DNA of 64,000 nt from JAOPZW01 sp963764585 (GTDB lineage: Bacteria; Actinomycetota; Thermoleophilia; Solirubrobacterales; Solirubrobacteraceae). The notes below the pieces were generated by a model that was given only the letters and a program-made list of their open reading frames with translations, was not told where the DNA came from and ran no database searches. The stretch is from assembly GCA_963764585.1 (NCBI GenBank), contig CAVXTB010000003.1:1302001-1366000 (forward strand), given 5' to 3'. The position numbers and the translations under genes are program-made. Shown in pieces: positions 50,966 to 59,835 of this stretch (its first letter is position 1; each line of letters starts with the position of its first letter).

Positions 50966-52183
50966 ATGCCGGTCGGCGACGCGACGCTGCCCCTGTCGAT
51001 CCGCGAGCTCGAGCGCACCCGCGAGCCGCGCGAACGCGCGACCGCGCTGCCGGGCGCGGCGTTCACCGATCCGCGCGTCCTGCAATGGGACCTCGAGAAC
51101 GTCTTCATGGGCGGCTGGATCACCGTCGCGCACGCCGACCAGCTGCGCGAGCGCGGCGACTACGTCATGGTCGAGATCGGGCGCGAGAGCGTGTTCGTCG
51201 TGGCCGACGACGACGCTGCGCCGCACGCGTTCCTCAACACCTGCCGCCACCGCGGCGCGCGGATCATGCAGGAGCCCGAGGGTCGCGTCCCCCGGATCCA
51301 GTGCCCCTACCACGCGTGGTCGTACGCCTTCGACGGGGCGCTGCGCAGCGCGCCGCACACCGAGAGCATCGAGGACTTCGACCCGCGCTGCTACGGGCTG
51401 AAGGCCGTGCGCACCGCGGTCGTCGAGGGCCTCGTGCTGATCGACCTGACCGGCAGCGCGCCGCCCGCCGAGGAGCACGTCGGCGAGCTCGCGCCGCTGC
51501 TCGCGCGCTACCGGCTGCCCGAGCTGCGCCGCGCCCGGCGGATCACCTACGAGGTCGACGCCAACTGGAAGGCGATCGCCGAGAACTACAGCGAGTGCCT
51601 GCACTGCCCCGGCGTGCACCCCGAGCTCAACCAGCTCAGCCACTACCTGTCGGGCGACACGATCAGCGGCGCCGGCGCGTGGTGCGGCGGCTCCATGACG
51701 CTGCGCGACGGCGCCCAGACGATGAGGAAATCGGACCCACCCACCCGAGCGCGCCCGCCGATCGCGGGCCTCGACGAGGCCGATGCGCGCTCGGTCCTCT
51801 ACTTCCTGCTGTTCCCCAACACGCTGATCTCGCTGCACCCCGACTACGTGATGCTCCACACGCTGTGGCCGCGCGCGGCCGATCGCACCGATGTCGTCTG
51901 CGACTGGCTGTTCGAGACGGGCACCATGGAGGCCGAGGACTTCGATCCGTCCGACGCCGTCGGCTTCTGGGACCAGGTCAACCGCGAGGACTGGCACGTC
52001 TGCGAGCTCACGCAGCGCGGCATGCAGTCGCGCGGCTTCGAGCCGGGGCGCTACACCAGCGAGGAGCACGACGTCCACGCCTTCGACGTCATGGTCGCCG
52101 GGCGCTACATGGAGGCGGCACGACCCCCGTCCGCAGTCCCGCCGGGCGCGCAGCCGCCAGGAGGGGGGACCCCGTGGGCCTGA
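50966..52183 (+). CDS. Rieske non-heme iron oxygenase, alpha subunit, 405 aa
   Basis: N-terminal Rieske domain with CRHRG and CPYHAW (C-x-H ... C-x2-H, [2Fe-2S] ligands). Catalytic domain with NWKAIAENYSECLHCPGVHP, giving the bridging Glu/Asp region and the two iron His. The SECLHCPGVHPEL form resembles oxygenases acting on quaternary amines (GbcA/choline- or carnitine-type) more than on aromatic rings. No ferredoxin or reductase gene is adjacent. Its stop overlaps the next gene by 10 bases. Confidence 0.92.
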   Translation: MPVGDATLPLSIRELERTREPRERATALPGAAFTDPRVLQWDLENVFMGGWITVAHADQLRERGDYVMVEIGRESVFVVADDDAAPHAFLNTCRHRGARIMQEPEGRVPRIQCPYHAWSYAFDGALRSAPHTESIEDFDPRCYGLKAVRTAVVEGLVLIDLTGSAPPAEEHVGELAPLLARYRLPELRRARRITYEVDANWKAIAENYSECLHCPGVHPELNQLSHYLSGDTISGAGAWCGGSMTLRDGAQTMRKSDPPTRARPPIAGLDEADARSVLYFLLFPNTLISLHPDYVMLHTLWPRAADRTDVVCDWLFETGTMEAEDFDPSDAVGFWDQVNREDWHVCELTQRGMQSRGFEPGRYTSEEHDVHAFDVMVAGRYMEAARPPSAVPPGAQPPGGGTPWA

Positions 52184-53835
52184 GCGGCGGCAACGGCGCC
52201 GGGCCGCACTTCGACGCGATCGTCGTCGGCGCGGGCCACAACGGGCTGACCGCCGCGGCCTATCTGCAGCGCGCCGGCCTGCGCGTCTGCGTGCTCGAGG
52301 CGCGCGAGCTCATCGGCGGCGCGTGCGTGACCGAGGAGCTGTGGCCCGGGCAGCGCGTGTCGCGCGCGTCCTACGTCGTCTCGATGCTCCAGCCCAAGGT
52401 CGTCGCGGACCTGAGGCTGCGCGAGTTCGGCTACGACCCGATCCCGCTCGATCCCGAGTTCGCGACCTTCGCCGCCGACGGCCGCCCGATCCTGCTGCCC
52501 AACGACGACGAGATCGCCTACGAGCAGATCGCGCGGGTCTCGGGCAGGGACGCCGAGGCGATGGCGCCGTTCAACGCGCTGTTCGAGAAGGCCGCGCGCT
52601 TCCTCAAGCCGCTGATGCTCAAGGCGCCCCCGGCGGCGGGGTCCAAGCGCCCGGGCGACGTCTTCGAGCTGCTGCGCGAGGCCGGGCGCGCGGCCGGCCT
52701 GAGCCGTCGCGACCTGATGGACATCTTTCGCCTGATGACGACGTCGGTCGGCGACCTGCTCGACGACCACTTCGAGACCGACGAGCTCAAGGGCGCCTAC
52801 GCCTCCAGCGGCGTCGTCGGCGTCTGGGCGGGGCCGTACACGCCGGGCACGGCGTACAACCTGCTGCACCACGCGCTCGGCGAGGTCGACGGCGTGCAGG
52901 GCGCGTGGGGCCACGTGCGCGGCGGCATGGGCGCGATCTCGCAGGCGATCGCCGCCAGCGCGCGCGCCGCGGGCGCGACGATCCGCACCGGCGCGCCGGT
53001 CGCCTCGATCGACGTCGACCGCGGGCGCGTGACGGGGGTGACGCTGGCCGGCGGCGAGACCGTCCACGCCCCGGTCGTCCTCTCCGGCGCGCACCCCAAG
53101 CGCACCGTGCTCGACCTGGTGGGCGCCGAGCACTTCCCCGACGAGGTCGCGCAGGACATGCGCCGGTATCGCACGCGCGGGGGCTCGGTGAAGATCAACG
53201 CGATCCTGTCCGAGCCGCCGCGCTACGTCAACGCGTCGCCCGAGGTCAGCGAGCAGCTCCTGCACGCGAGCGTCGCGATCGCGCCGTCGGTGCCCTACCT
53301 CGAGCGCGCCTGGCAGGACGCCACACTCGGCCGCCCGGCCGAGGGGCCGTACATCGAGGTCGAGGTGCCGACGTCGATCGACCCGTCGCTGACCGACGAC
53401 GGCACGACGGTGCTGACGATGTTCACCCAGTACGGGCCGCACTCCGCGGGCGACTGGCCCGACGGCGCCCGCGAAGCGTACGCGCAGCGCTGCTTCGACC
53501 TCCTCGCCCGGCACGCGCCCAACGTCCGCGACGCGATCGTCCACTACGAGGTGCTGGCGCCGCCCGACCTCGAGCGGATCTTCGGGCTGGAGGGCGGCTC
53601 GATCTTCCAGGGCGAGCAGGGCCTGGACCAGATGGCCTTCATGCGCCCGTCGCCGGCGCTGGCGCGCTACGCCACGCCGGTCCACGGCCTGTACCTGTGC
53701 GGCGCCGGGACGCACCCCGGCGGCGGGGTGATCGCCGCGGCCGGGCACAACGCGGCCCACCGTGCGCTGCGCGACCTGCGCGCCGGGCGCTACCGGCAGC
53801 GCCTGCGCCACCCTGTCGCGGCCGCCCGAGGCTGA
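52174..53835 (+). CDS. FAD-dependent oxidoreductase, phytoene desaturase-like (CrtI fold), 553 aa
   Basis: Dinucleotide-binding start FDAIVVGAGHNGLTAAAYLQ, then ARELIGGACVTEELWPG (GG doublet), a central flavin/substrate region WGHVRGGMGAISQAIAASAR and the C-terminal GLYLCGAGTHPGGGVIAAAG typical of CrtI/RetSat-like enzymes. Not a carotenoid gene by context. GTG 52174 has a strong AGGAGGGGGG site and overlaps the Rieske gene, so the pair is co-translated. A second, related enzyme starts at 63054. Confidence 0.92.
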   Translation: MGLSGGNGAGPHFDAIVVGAGHNGLTAAAYLQRAGLRVCVLEARELIGGACVTEELWPGQRVSRASYVVSMLQPKVVADLRLREFGYDPIPLDPEFATFAADGRPILLPNDDEIAYEQIARVSGRDAEAMAPFNALFEKAARFLKPLMLKAPPAAGSKRPGDVFELLREAGRAAGLSRRDLMDIFRLMTTSVGDLLDDHFETDELKGAYASSGVVGVWAGPYTPGTAYNLLHHALGEVDGVQGAWGHVRGGMGAISQAIAASARAAGATIRTGAPVASIDVDRGRVTGVTLAGGETVHAPVVLSGAHPKRTVLDLVGAEHFPDEVAQDMRRYRTRGGSVKINAILSEPPRYVNASPEVSEQLLHASVAIAPSVPYLERAWQDATLGRPAEGPYIEVEVPTSIDPSLTDDGTTVLTMFTQYGPHSAGDWPDGAREAYAQRCFDLLARHAPNVRDAIVHYEVLAPPDLERIFGLEGGSIFQGEQGLDQMAFMRPSPALARYATPVHGLYLCGAGTHPGGGVIAAAGHNAAHRALRDLRAGRYRQRLRHPVAAARG

Positions 53836-53847
53836 ATGGACATTCAG
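53832..53847. promoter_or_regulatory. Palindrome CTGAAT-GGAC-ATTCAG
   Basis: Perfect 6-4-6 inverted repeat straddling the stop of the FAD enzyme gene. It has the size of a TetR-family operator; two TetR proteins are encoded in this cluster. Confidence 0.45.
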
Positions 53848-53875
53848 TCCACAACAACCGGACTCATGGGCGAAT

Positions 53876-53917
53876 GTCCGGGTTCGGACTTGACAGCGCT
53901 CTGTCGGGTCGGATAGT
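53876..53917 (+). promoter_or_regulatory. Promoter with two palindromes before the ABC importer genes
   Basis: TTGACA (53890-53895), 16 bp, GATAGT (53912-53917). GTCCG-GGTT-CGGAC (53876-53889) precedes it, and GACAG-CGCT-CTGTC (53892-53905) overlaps the -35. Likely a regulated promoter for the solute-binding protein operon. Confidence 0.55.
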
Positions 53918-53929
53918 GGTCGCCCTGCT

Positions 53930-55250
53930 TTGAACGAGCCTTCAAAGCCGTTCGAGGAGGGACTGTCGCGACGCTCGCTGCTGCGCCGCGGTGGGGCACT
54001 CGCCGCCACCGCCGGCGCGGCCGCGGCGCTCGCCGGCTGCGAGAACACCACGACGCCCGTGGCCGCGGGCGGACGGCGGCGGCGGCGGCAAGGGCATCCT
54101 CGGCGATCCGACCGCCGGCGGGCCGGTCGACAGCGCCGGCATCCCGCTCGCGCGCCGCGACTACCCGGTCGTCATGCCCAAGTTCGGCGACCCGGTATCG
54201 AGCGCGACCAAGCCCGAGCGCGGCGGCGAGCTGCAGATCTACAACTACGCCGACTACCTCAACCCCGAGGTGCTGAAGGCCTTCGGCAAGCAGGAGGGCG
54301 TCAGCGTCCGCGTCACCACCTTCGACACGCTCGACGAGGCGTTCTCGAAGCTCAGCACCGGGCGCCTGGAGTTCGACGTCATCTTCTCCACGCCGGACCA
54401 GCTCTCGCGGCTGGTCGGGCGCAAGCTGCTGCAGCCGCTGAACTACGAGCTGATCCCCAACCTGCAGAAGAACGTCTGGGAGGAGCTGCACAGCCCGTTC
54501 TACGACGTGGGCCCGCGCTACTCGGTCCCATACGTGACCTACACCACCGGTATCGCGTGGCGCAACGACCTGCTCGACTTCGACCCCAGCAAGCTCGAGC
54601 AGCCGTGGGACGCGTTCTGGAGCCCGCAGGCCGAGAAGTACCGCGGCAAGGTGGCGATCCTCGACGACTCGCGCGAGGCACCGGGGATGGCGCTCATGCG
54701 CCGCGGGGTCACCGACCTCAACACCGAGAACCCCGAGCTGCTCGAGCGCGCCATCGCCGACCTCAAGGAGCTCAACAGCAAGGTCGGCGTCAAGGTCTCG
54801 ATCGCCGACTACGAGACCGTGCCGGCCGGGCGCGTCCTCCTGCACCAGGCCTGGTCGGGCGACATGATCGGCGGCGCGATCTCCTATATGCCCAAGGGCG
54901 TCAAGCCCGACGTCCTCTCCTACTGGTACCAGAAGCAGGGCGGGCCGATCTTCAACGACATGATCACGGTGTCGGCCACTGCGACCAAGCCGGTCATCGC
55001 GCACCGCTTCCTCAACTACATGCTCGACGACAAGGTCGCCTACGAGAACTTCTCGGGCTTCGTCGGCTACCAGCCGCCGCTGAACTCGATCGACGCCAAC
55101 CGGCTCTTCGACGAGGGGATCGTCCCCAAGTCGCTCAGCCAGGCGATCGTCACCCGCGAGGCCTACGCGAACGGCAACGCCTACCTGACGCTCTCGGCCA
55201 AGGGCCTGCAGCTCTGGGACCGCAGCTGGGCGTCGTTCCGCAACGGGTAA
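53930..55250 (+). CDS. PotD-like solute-binding lipoprotein, with apparent frameshift
   Basis: A TTG at 53930 opens a frame encoding a Tat-type lipoprotein signal (GLSRRSLLRRGG ... AAALAGC). After the CGG run at 54068-54088 the mature domain is found in the next frame (open from 53991): GILGDPTAGGPVDSAGIPLA, GELQIYNYADYLNPEVLKAF, YSVPYVTYTTGIAWRNDLL, then the family end. One base too many in the CGG run explains it. Joined, the protein would have 439 aa, normal for spermidine/putrescine-binding PotD. Either a sequence error or a real null allele. Its TAA overlaps the permease ATG. Confidence 0.82.
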
Positions 55251-56164
55251 TGGGCTCGCGCTGGATCTGGCGCTCGCTGGCGCTCCCGGGCCTGGCCTGG
55301 CTGGCGGTCTTCTTCATCGTCGCCTTCTACGCGATCGTCAGCGTCGGCCTGGGCAACGTCACGACGCTCTACGAGCCCGTGCCGCACTGGAACCCGCTGG
55401 ACTGGAACGTCGGCTACATCTGGCACGCGCTGCAGTCGGTCGTGCCCGGCGGCGACACGTGGGACACCTTCCTGCGCACGGTCGTCTACGTCGTCGTCGC
55501 GGTGGCGCTGTCGCTGGCCATCGGCTACCCGGTGGCCTGGTACGCGGCGCGCCACGCCGGCCGCTGGCGCGGGCCGGTCCTCGTGCTGCTCGTCCTGCCC
55601 TTCTGGATCAGCTACCTGATGCGGATGTTCGCGTGGACGAACCTGCTGGCCGAGAACGGCTACGCCACGCGCCTGCTGCACGCGCTGTCGATCGACACGC
55701 TGTTCCAGAAGATCGGGCTGCTCGACGGCTCAGACTGGCTCGGCGGGCAGCACATCGCGGTGATCCTCGCGCTCGTCTACGGCTACGTGCCGTACCTGAT
55801 CCTGCCGCTCTTCGCGGCGCTGGATCGCATCGACCAGCGCCACATCGAGGCCGCGCGCGACCTCGGCGCGTCGCCGGCCGGGGCGTTCTGGCGCGTCGTG
55901 CTGCCGCTGTCGAAGACCGGGACGCTCGCGGGCGTCGTGCTCATCGCGCTGCCGATGTTCGGCGACTACTACACGCCGGACCTCATCTCGGGCTCGCCGA
56001 AGACGGCGATCATGGGCAACGCGATCAACGGCTACGTGCAGGGCGGCCCCGACAAGTCACTCGGAGCGGCGCTGACCCTCCTGCTGTCGGCCTTCCTGCT
56101 CATCTTCATGCTCTATTACCTGCGCGTCGTGCGCGCCGACCAGCGCGAGGCGATGGGCGCATGA
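55250..56164 (+). CDS. ABC importer permease, PotB type, 304 aa
   Basis: Six helices starting LALPGLAWLAVFFIVAFYAI; permease EAA loop IEAARDLGASPAGAFWRVVL; PMFGDYYTPDLISG is characteristic of polyamine-type PotB. ATG shares a base with the binding-protein TAA (TAATG). With PotC- and PotA-like genes it forms an importer for a polyamine-like or other small cationic/organic substrate. Confidence 0.92.
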   Translation: MGSRWIWRSLALPGLAWLAVFFIVAFYAIVSVGLGNVTTLYEPVPHWNPLDWNVGYIWHALQSVVPGGDTWDTFLRTVVYVVVAVALSLAIGYPVAWYAARHAGRWRGPVLVLLVLPFWISYLMRMFAWTNLLAENGYATRLLHALSIDTLFQKIGLLDGSDWLGGQHIAVILALVYGYVPYLILPLFAALDRIDQRHIEAARDLGASPAGAFWRVVLPLSKTGTLAGVVLIALPMFGDYYTPDLISGSPKTAIMGNAINGYVQGGPDKSLGAALTLLLSAFLLIFMLYYLRVVRADQREAMGA

Positions 56165-57093
56165 GCACGACCACCGCGCCGGCCGCCCACACGCGCGACT
56201 CCGTCAGCCTGCGCGAGCGCCTGTCCAACCCGTGGGGGCGCCCGCGCTTCCTGGCCGGCATCACGTGGATCTACATCTTCTGGTCGTTGGTGCCGGTGCT
56301 GCTGGCGATCCGCTTCGCCTTCAACTCGGGGCGCTCGCGCACGTCGCTGCAGGGCTGGTCACTGCGCTGGTTCTGGGAGGACCCGACGCTCAGCGTCTTC
56401 CACGACCCGACGCTGCAGGCCGCGCTCGAGCACAGCCTCGTCCTCGCGGTGATCGTGATGGCGGTCGCGACGCCACTGGGCACGGCGCTGGCGCTGGGCA
56501 TGCGCCGCTGGCACGGGCCCGGCGCGGGCGCCGCGAACATCGTGCTGCTGCTGCCGCTGGTGACGCCGGAGCTCGTCTTCGCCGTGGGCATGTTCCTGCT
56601 CTTCACGACGGCCTTCGGCTTCATCGGGCTGGGCACGACGGCGCAGGCGATCGGGCAGGTGACGTTCACGCTGTCCTGGGTCGTGCTCATCGTGCGCGGG
56701 CGTCTGGCGACGATCGGGCGCGACGTCGAGGAGGCCGCCGCCGACCTCGGCGCGCCGCCGATGCACGTCGTCGGGCGCGTCCTGGTCCCGCTGCTCGTGC
56801 CGGCGATGCTGGCGAGCCTGCTCGTCTCCTTCGCGCTGTCGATCGACGACTTCGTCGTCAGCCAGTACCTCGCGTCGGGCGCCGACACGACCACCGTCCC
56901 GATGCGCATCTACTCGCAGGCGCGCGGCGGGCCGACACCCGCGCTCAACGCGCTGGCGACGATCATGCTGCTCTTCTCGCTGCTGGCGCTCGTGCTCGCC
57001 TACGTCACCTTCCGCGCGCTGACGCGCGGCGAGGCGCGGGGCTCGGCGCTGCAGCAGCTGGCGACCATGGAGACCGCGGAGGCGACGCGATGA
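56161..57093 (+). CDS. ABC importer permease, PotC type, 310 aa
   Basis: Six helices from GITWIYIFWSLVPVLLAIRF on; EAA loop VEEAAADLGAPPMHVVGRVL; SFALSIDDFVVSQYLASG is the PotC signature. ATG overlaps the PotB stop by four bases. Second membrane subunit of the importer. Confidence 0.92.
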   Translation: MSTTTAPAAHTRDSVSLRERLSNPWGRPRFLAGITWIYIFWSLVPVLLAIRFAFNSGRSRTSLQGWSLRWFWEDPTLSVFHDPTLQAALEHSLVLAVIVMAVATPLGTALALGMRRWHGPGAGAANIVLLLPLVTPELVFAVGMFLLFTTAFGFIGLGTTAQAIGQVTFTLSWVVLIVRGRLATIGRDVEEAAADLGAPPMHVVGRVLVPLLVPAMLASLLVSFALSIDDFVVSQYLASGADTTTVPMRIYSQARGGPTPALNALATIMLLFSLLALVLAYVTFRALTRGEARGSALQQLATMETAEATR

Positions 57094-58214
57094 GTCAAGG
57101 CGACATCCGGCTGGTCGAGCTCGTCAAGCGCTACCACGACGTCGTCGCGGTCAACGGCATCGACGTCCACGTCACGCCCGGCGAGTTCTTCACGATGCTC
57201 GGCCCGTCGGGCTGCGGCAAGACGACGACGCTGCGCCTGATCGCCGGCTTCGAGCGCCCCGACGAGGGCCGCATCCTGCTCGACGGCACCGACATGTCGC
57301 GCACGCCGCCGCACAAGCGCCGCGTCAACACGGTCTTCCAGAGCTACGCGCTGTTCCCGCACAAGTCGGTGGCCGACAACGTCGCCTTCGGCCTGCGCTA
57401 CCAGCGCGCGACGAAGGCCGAGGTCCAGCGCCGCGTCGCCGAGGCGATGGCGCTCGTGCGCCTGGAGGACTACGGCCACCGCCGCCCCGCCCAGCTCTCC
57501 GGCGGCCAGCAGCAGCGCGTCGCGCTGGCGCGCGCGCTCGTGCTCGAGCCACCCGTGCTGCTGCTCGACGAGCCGCTCGGCGCGCTCGACGCGCGCCTGC
57601 GCCTGGACCTCCAGGTCGAGCTCAAGCGCATCCAGGAGCAGCTCGAGGTGACGTTCATCTACGTCACCCACGACCAGGACGAGGCGCTGACGATGAGCGA
57701 TCGCGTCGCGGTCATGCGCGGCGGCAACATCGAGCAGTGCGGCGAGCCCCGCGAGCTGTACGAGTCGCCGGCGACGGCGTTCGTGGCCAACTTCCTCGGC
57801 GCGTCGAACCTGGTGCCGGTCGCGGTCGGCCAGGCGCAAGGCGACGGGACCGAGCTGGGCCTCGGCTCCTTCGCGCTGCGAGCCGAGAACTGCGGGCTGA
57901 GCGCCGGCGAGGCCGCCGTCGCCATGATCCGCCCCGAGAACGTGCGCCTGGAGGCGCACGGCAGCGCGGGCGAGAACCGCGTTCCCGGCATGGTCGAGGA
58001 GGTCGTCTACCTGGGCTTTCACCAGGAGGTGCGCGTGCGCCTGGCCAACGGCACGCTGGTCAAGGTCGACGTTCCCAACGACGACGAGCAGGTCGAGCAC
58101 GAGCAGGGCGATCCCGTCGCCGTGCACCTGCCGCCGCGGCACCTGCGGGTGCTGGCCGCCGACGCCGCCGTCCCGTCGGCGCCGGCGGCCGCTGAGCAGG
58201 TACCCGCCGCATGA
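57090..58214 (+). CDS. ABC importer ATP-binding protein, PotA type, 374 aa
   Basis: Walker A GPSGCGKTTTLRLIAG, Q-loop NTVFQSYALFPHKSV, signature LSGGQQQRVALARAL, Walker B VLLLDEPLGALD, switch VTHDQDEALTMSDR. A C-terminal TOBE domain (about 275-355, MIRPENVRLEAHG) typical of PotA/FbpC follows. ATG overlaps the PotC stop and its own stop overlaps the TetR-hotdog gene: five consecutive coupled genes. Confidence 0.95.
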   Translation: MSQGDIRLVELVKRYHDVVAVNGIDVHVTPGEFFTMLGPSGCGKTTTLRLIAGFERPDEGRILLDGTDMSRTPPHKRRVNTVFQSYALFPHKSVADNVAFGLRYQRATKAEVQRRVAEAMALVRLEDYGHRRPAQLSGGQQQRVALARALVLEPPVLLLDEPLGALDARLRLDLQVELKRIQEQLEVTFIYVTHDQDEALTMSDRVAVMRGGNIEQCGEPRELYESPATAFVANFLGASNLVPVAVGQAQGDGTELGLGSFALRAENCGLSAGEAAVAMIRPENVRLEAHGSAGENRVPGMVEEVVYLGFHQEVRVRLANGTLVKVDVPNDDEQVEHEQGDPVAVHLPPRHLRVLAADAAVPSAPAAAEQVPAA

Positions 58215-59239
58215 GCCGCCTGCCGGGCGTATCGCGCACGGGCCGTCAGGACACCAGGCGCGCCGAGCTGATCGAGGCCGCCCGCCGGGTGATCCAGCGC
58301 CGCGGCTTCGCCAAGGCGACCGTCGGCGCGATCACGAGCGAGGCCGGGGCCAGCCTCGGGCTGCTGAACTACCACTTCACCTCGCGCGACGACGTCGTGG
58401 CCGAGGCCTTCGCCTCTGCGGCGCGCGAGGACCTCGCGCGGATGGACGAGGCATCGCGACGCCACGACGACCCGCCCGCCCGGCTCGCCGCGTTCCTCGA
58501 GCTCTCCGACTGGGACGACCGCGCCGGGTGGCAGATGTGGATCGACGCGTGGGGCGAGGGCGTCCACACCGAGAAGCTCCGCACCACGCTCGAGTCCTTC
58601 CAGCGCGGCTGGCGCGCCGTGCTGGCCAACGTGCTGGCCGACGGCGACCGGCAGGGCTGCTGGCGCTGCGCGGACCCCGAGGACGCCGCCGGCCGCCTCG
58701 TCGCGGCGCTCGACGGCATCGGTCTGCACGCGACGCTGCACCCGCACGACGTGCCGGTCGACTCCGCGGTCGCATGGGCGCGGCGGCTGACCGAGCTCGA
58801 GCTCGGCGTGACCCTGCCCGATGCGCCCGAGCCGGCGCCGGCGGTCCGAGCCGCGACGCCCTACGAGGCGCGCATCGCGATCCGCGGCCGCGACCTCGAC
58901 GCGACCGGGCGCGTGCACCCCGCGGTCCTGCTCACCTACCTGGGCGAGGCGCGCGAGGCGTGGCTGGAGGAGCGCCTCGGCGCCCTCGGCGCGCGGCCGA
59001 GCCTGGACGTCGCGCACGTGACCGCCGACTTCCGCCACCCGCTCGCGCGCCGCGACGCCGAGGTGGTCGTGCGCTGCGCGCTGGACGGGATCGGCGCGAC
59101 GAGCGTGCGCACCCGCGAGACGATCGAGACGGTCGACGGGGCGCTGGTCGCCAGCGCGGCGGCGACCGTCGTGGTCACCGGCGAGGGCGGCGAGCCGCGC
59201 CCGCTGACCGCGGCCGAGCGCGAGGCGCTGCTGCCGTGA
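58211..59239 (+). CDS. TetR regulator fused to a hotdog (acyl-CoA thioesterase-like) domain, 342 aa
   Basis: Residues 15-65 are a TetR helix-turn-helix (RRAELIEAARRVIQRRGFAK, LGLLNYHFTSRDDVVAEAF), then a TetR ligand domain to about 200. From about 218 a second domain begins YEARIAIRGRDLDATGRVHP, with LLTYLGEAREAWLEERL and DVAHVTADFRHPLARRDAEV, matching the 4HBT hotdog pattern (Asp near 228-230, G-x-V, AR helix). The fusion has no frameshift. ATG overlaps the PotA stop. It may sense or hydrolyse the acyl-CoA made by the pathway while controlling the operon. Confidence 0.87.
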   Translation: MSRLPGVSRTGRQDTRRAELIEAARRVIQRRGFAKATVGAITSEAGASLGLLNYHFTSRDDVVAEAFASAAREDLARMDEASRRHDDPPARLAAFLELSDWDDRAGWQMWIDAWGEGVHTEKLRTTLESFQRGWRAVLANVLADGDRQGCWRCADPEDAAGRLVAALDGIGLHATLHPHDVPVDSAVAWARRLTELELGVTLPDAPEPAPAVRAATPYEARIAIRGRDLDATGRVHPAVLLTYLGEAREAWLEERLGALGARPSLDVAHVTADFRHPLARRDAEVVVRCALDGIGATSVRTRETIETVDGALVASAAATVVVTGEGGEPRPLTAAEREALLP

Positions 59240-59244
59240 GCGCG

Positions 59245-59835
59245 CTAGCCGAGGTCGCCTTCGACCGCCGCCCAGATCTCCGTGCGGGCGCGGTCGAGCG
59301 GCATCTGCGGATCCTCCGTGAGCACCCGGATGCCGTAGCCGTCGATGAGCGCGAGCAGCCGGTCGGTCATCCGCGCGACGTCGCAGGCGCGCAGCTCGCC
59401 CGCCGCAATGCCGTCGGAGAGCGCGCCGGCGAACCAGTCGTGCAGGCGCGCGTAGAGGCGTGCCGCGACCGGGCGCAACGTCGGGTCGCGCGCGCCGCGC
59501 AGCCACAGCTCGACCCACAGCACCCAATCGTCACGCAGCGCCCGATCGCTCGGCAGGCACTGGTCGATCATCGCCCGCAGCCGCTGGGCGGCGGTCGCCC
59601 GCCCGGCGTCGAGGGCTGTCAGGCGCAGATCGCCGGCGCGCTCGTAGGAGTGCTCGAGGGCCTCCTCGAGCAGGGCGTCGCGCGAGGCGAAGTGGTAGTG
59701 CACGAGCCCCGCCGAGACGCCGGCCTCGGTCGCGATCCGCGCGATGCGGACGTTGTCGATGCCCTCGCGTGCGATGAGGCGCACGGCTGCGTCGAGCAAC
59801 CGCTCACGTCCCTGTGATCCAACGTCCGAGCTTAT
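59245..59835 (-). CDS. TetR-family regulator, about 196 aa, start uncertain
   Basis: HTH GRERLLDAAVRLIAREGIDN, RIATEAGVSAGLVHYHFASR, then the TetR_C helical ligand domain. No ATG/GTG/TTG exists at the expected N-terminus. An ATA codon at 59835-59833 lies seven bases after a TAGGGT box and gives the ideal 196 residues. TTG 59799 (184 aa) or ATG 59967 (240 aa, deep in the divergent gene) are alternatives. Divergent from the acyl-CoA dehydrogenase gene, with the start codons overlapping, so it probably controls it. Converges on the TetR-hotdog gene. Confidence 0.82.
   Translation of the reverse strand: MSSDVGSQGRERLLDAAVRLIAREGIDNVRIARIATEAGVSAGLVHYHFASRDALLEEALEHSYERAGDLRLTALDAGRATAAQRLRAMIDQCLPSDRALRDDWVLWVELWLRGARDPTLRPVAARLYARLHDWFAGALSDGIAAGELRACDVARMTDRLLALIDGYGIRVLTEDPQMPLDRARTEIWAAVEGDLG

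Noticed and set aside
50506..52170. Long plus-strand frame through the non-coding gap into the Rieske gene
   Set aside because: It is the upstream extension of the FAD enzyme frame; the GTG at 52174 with a strong ribosome site is the real start.
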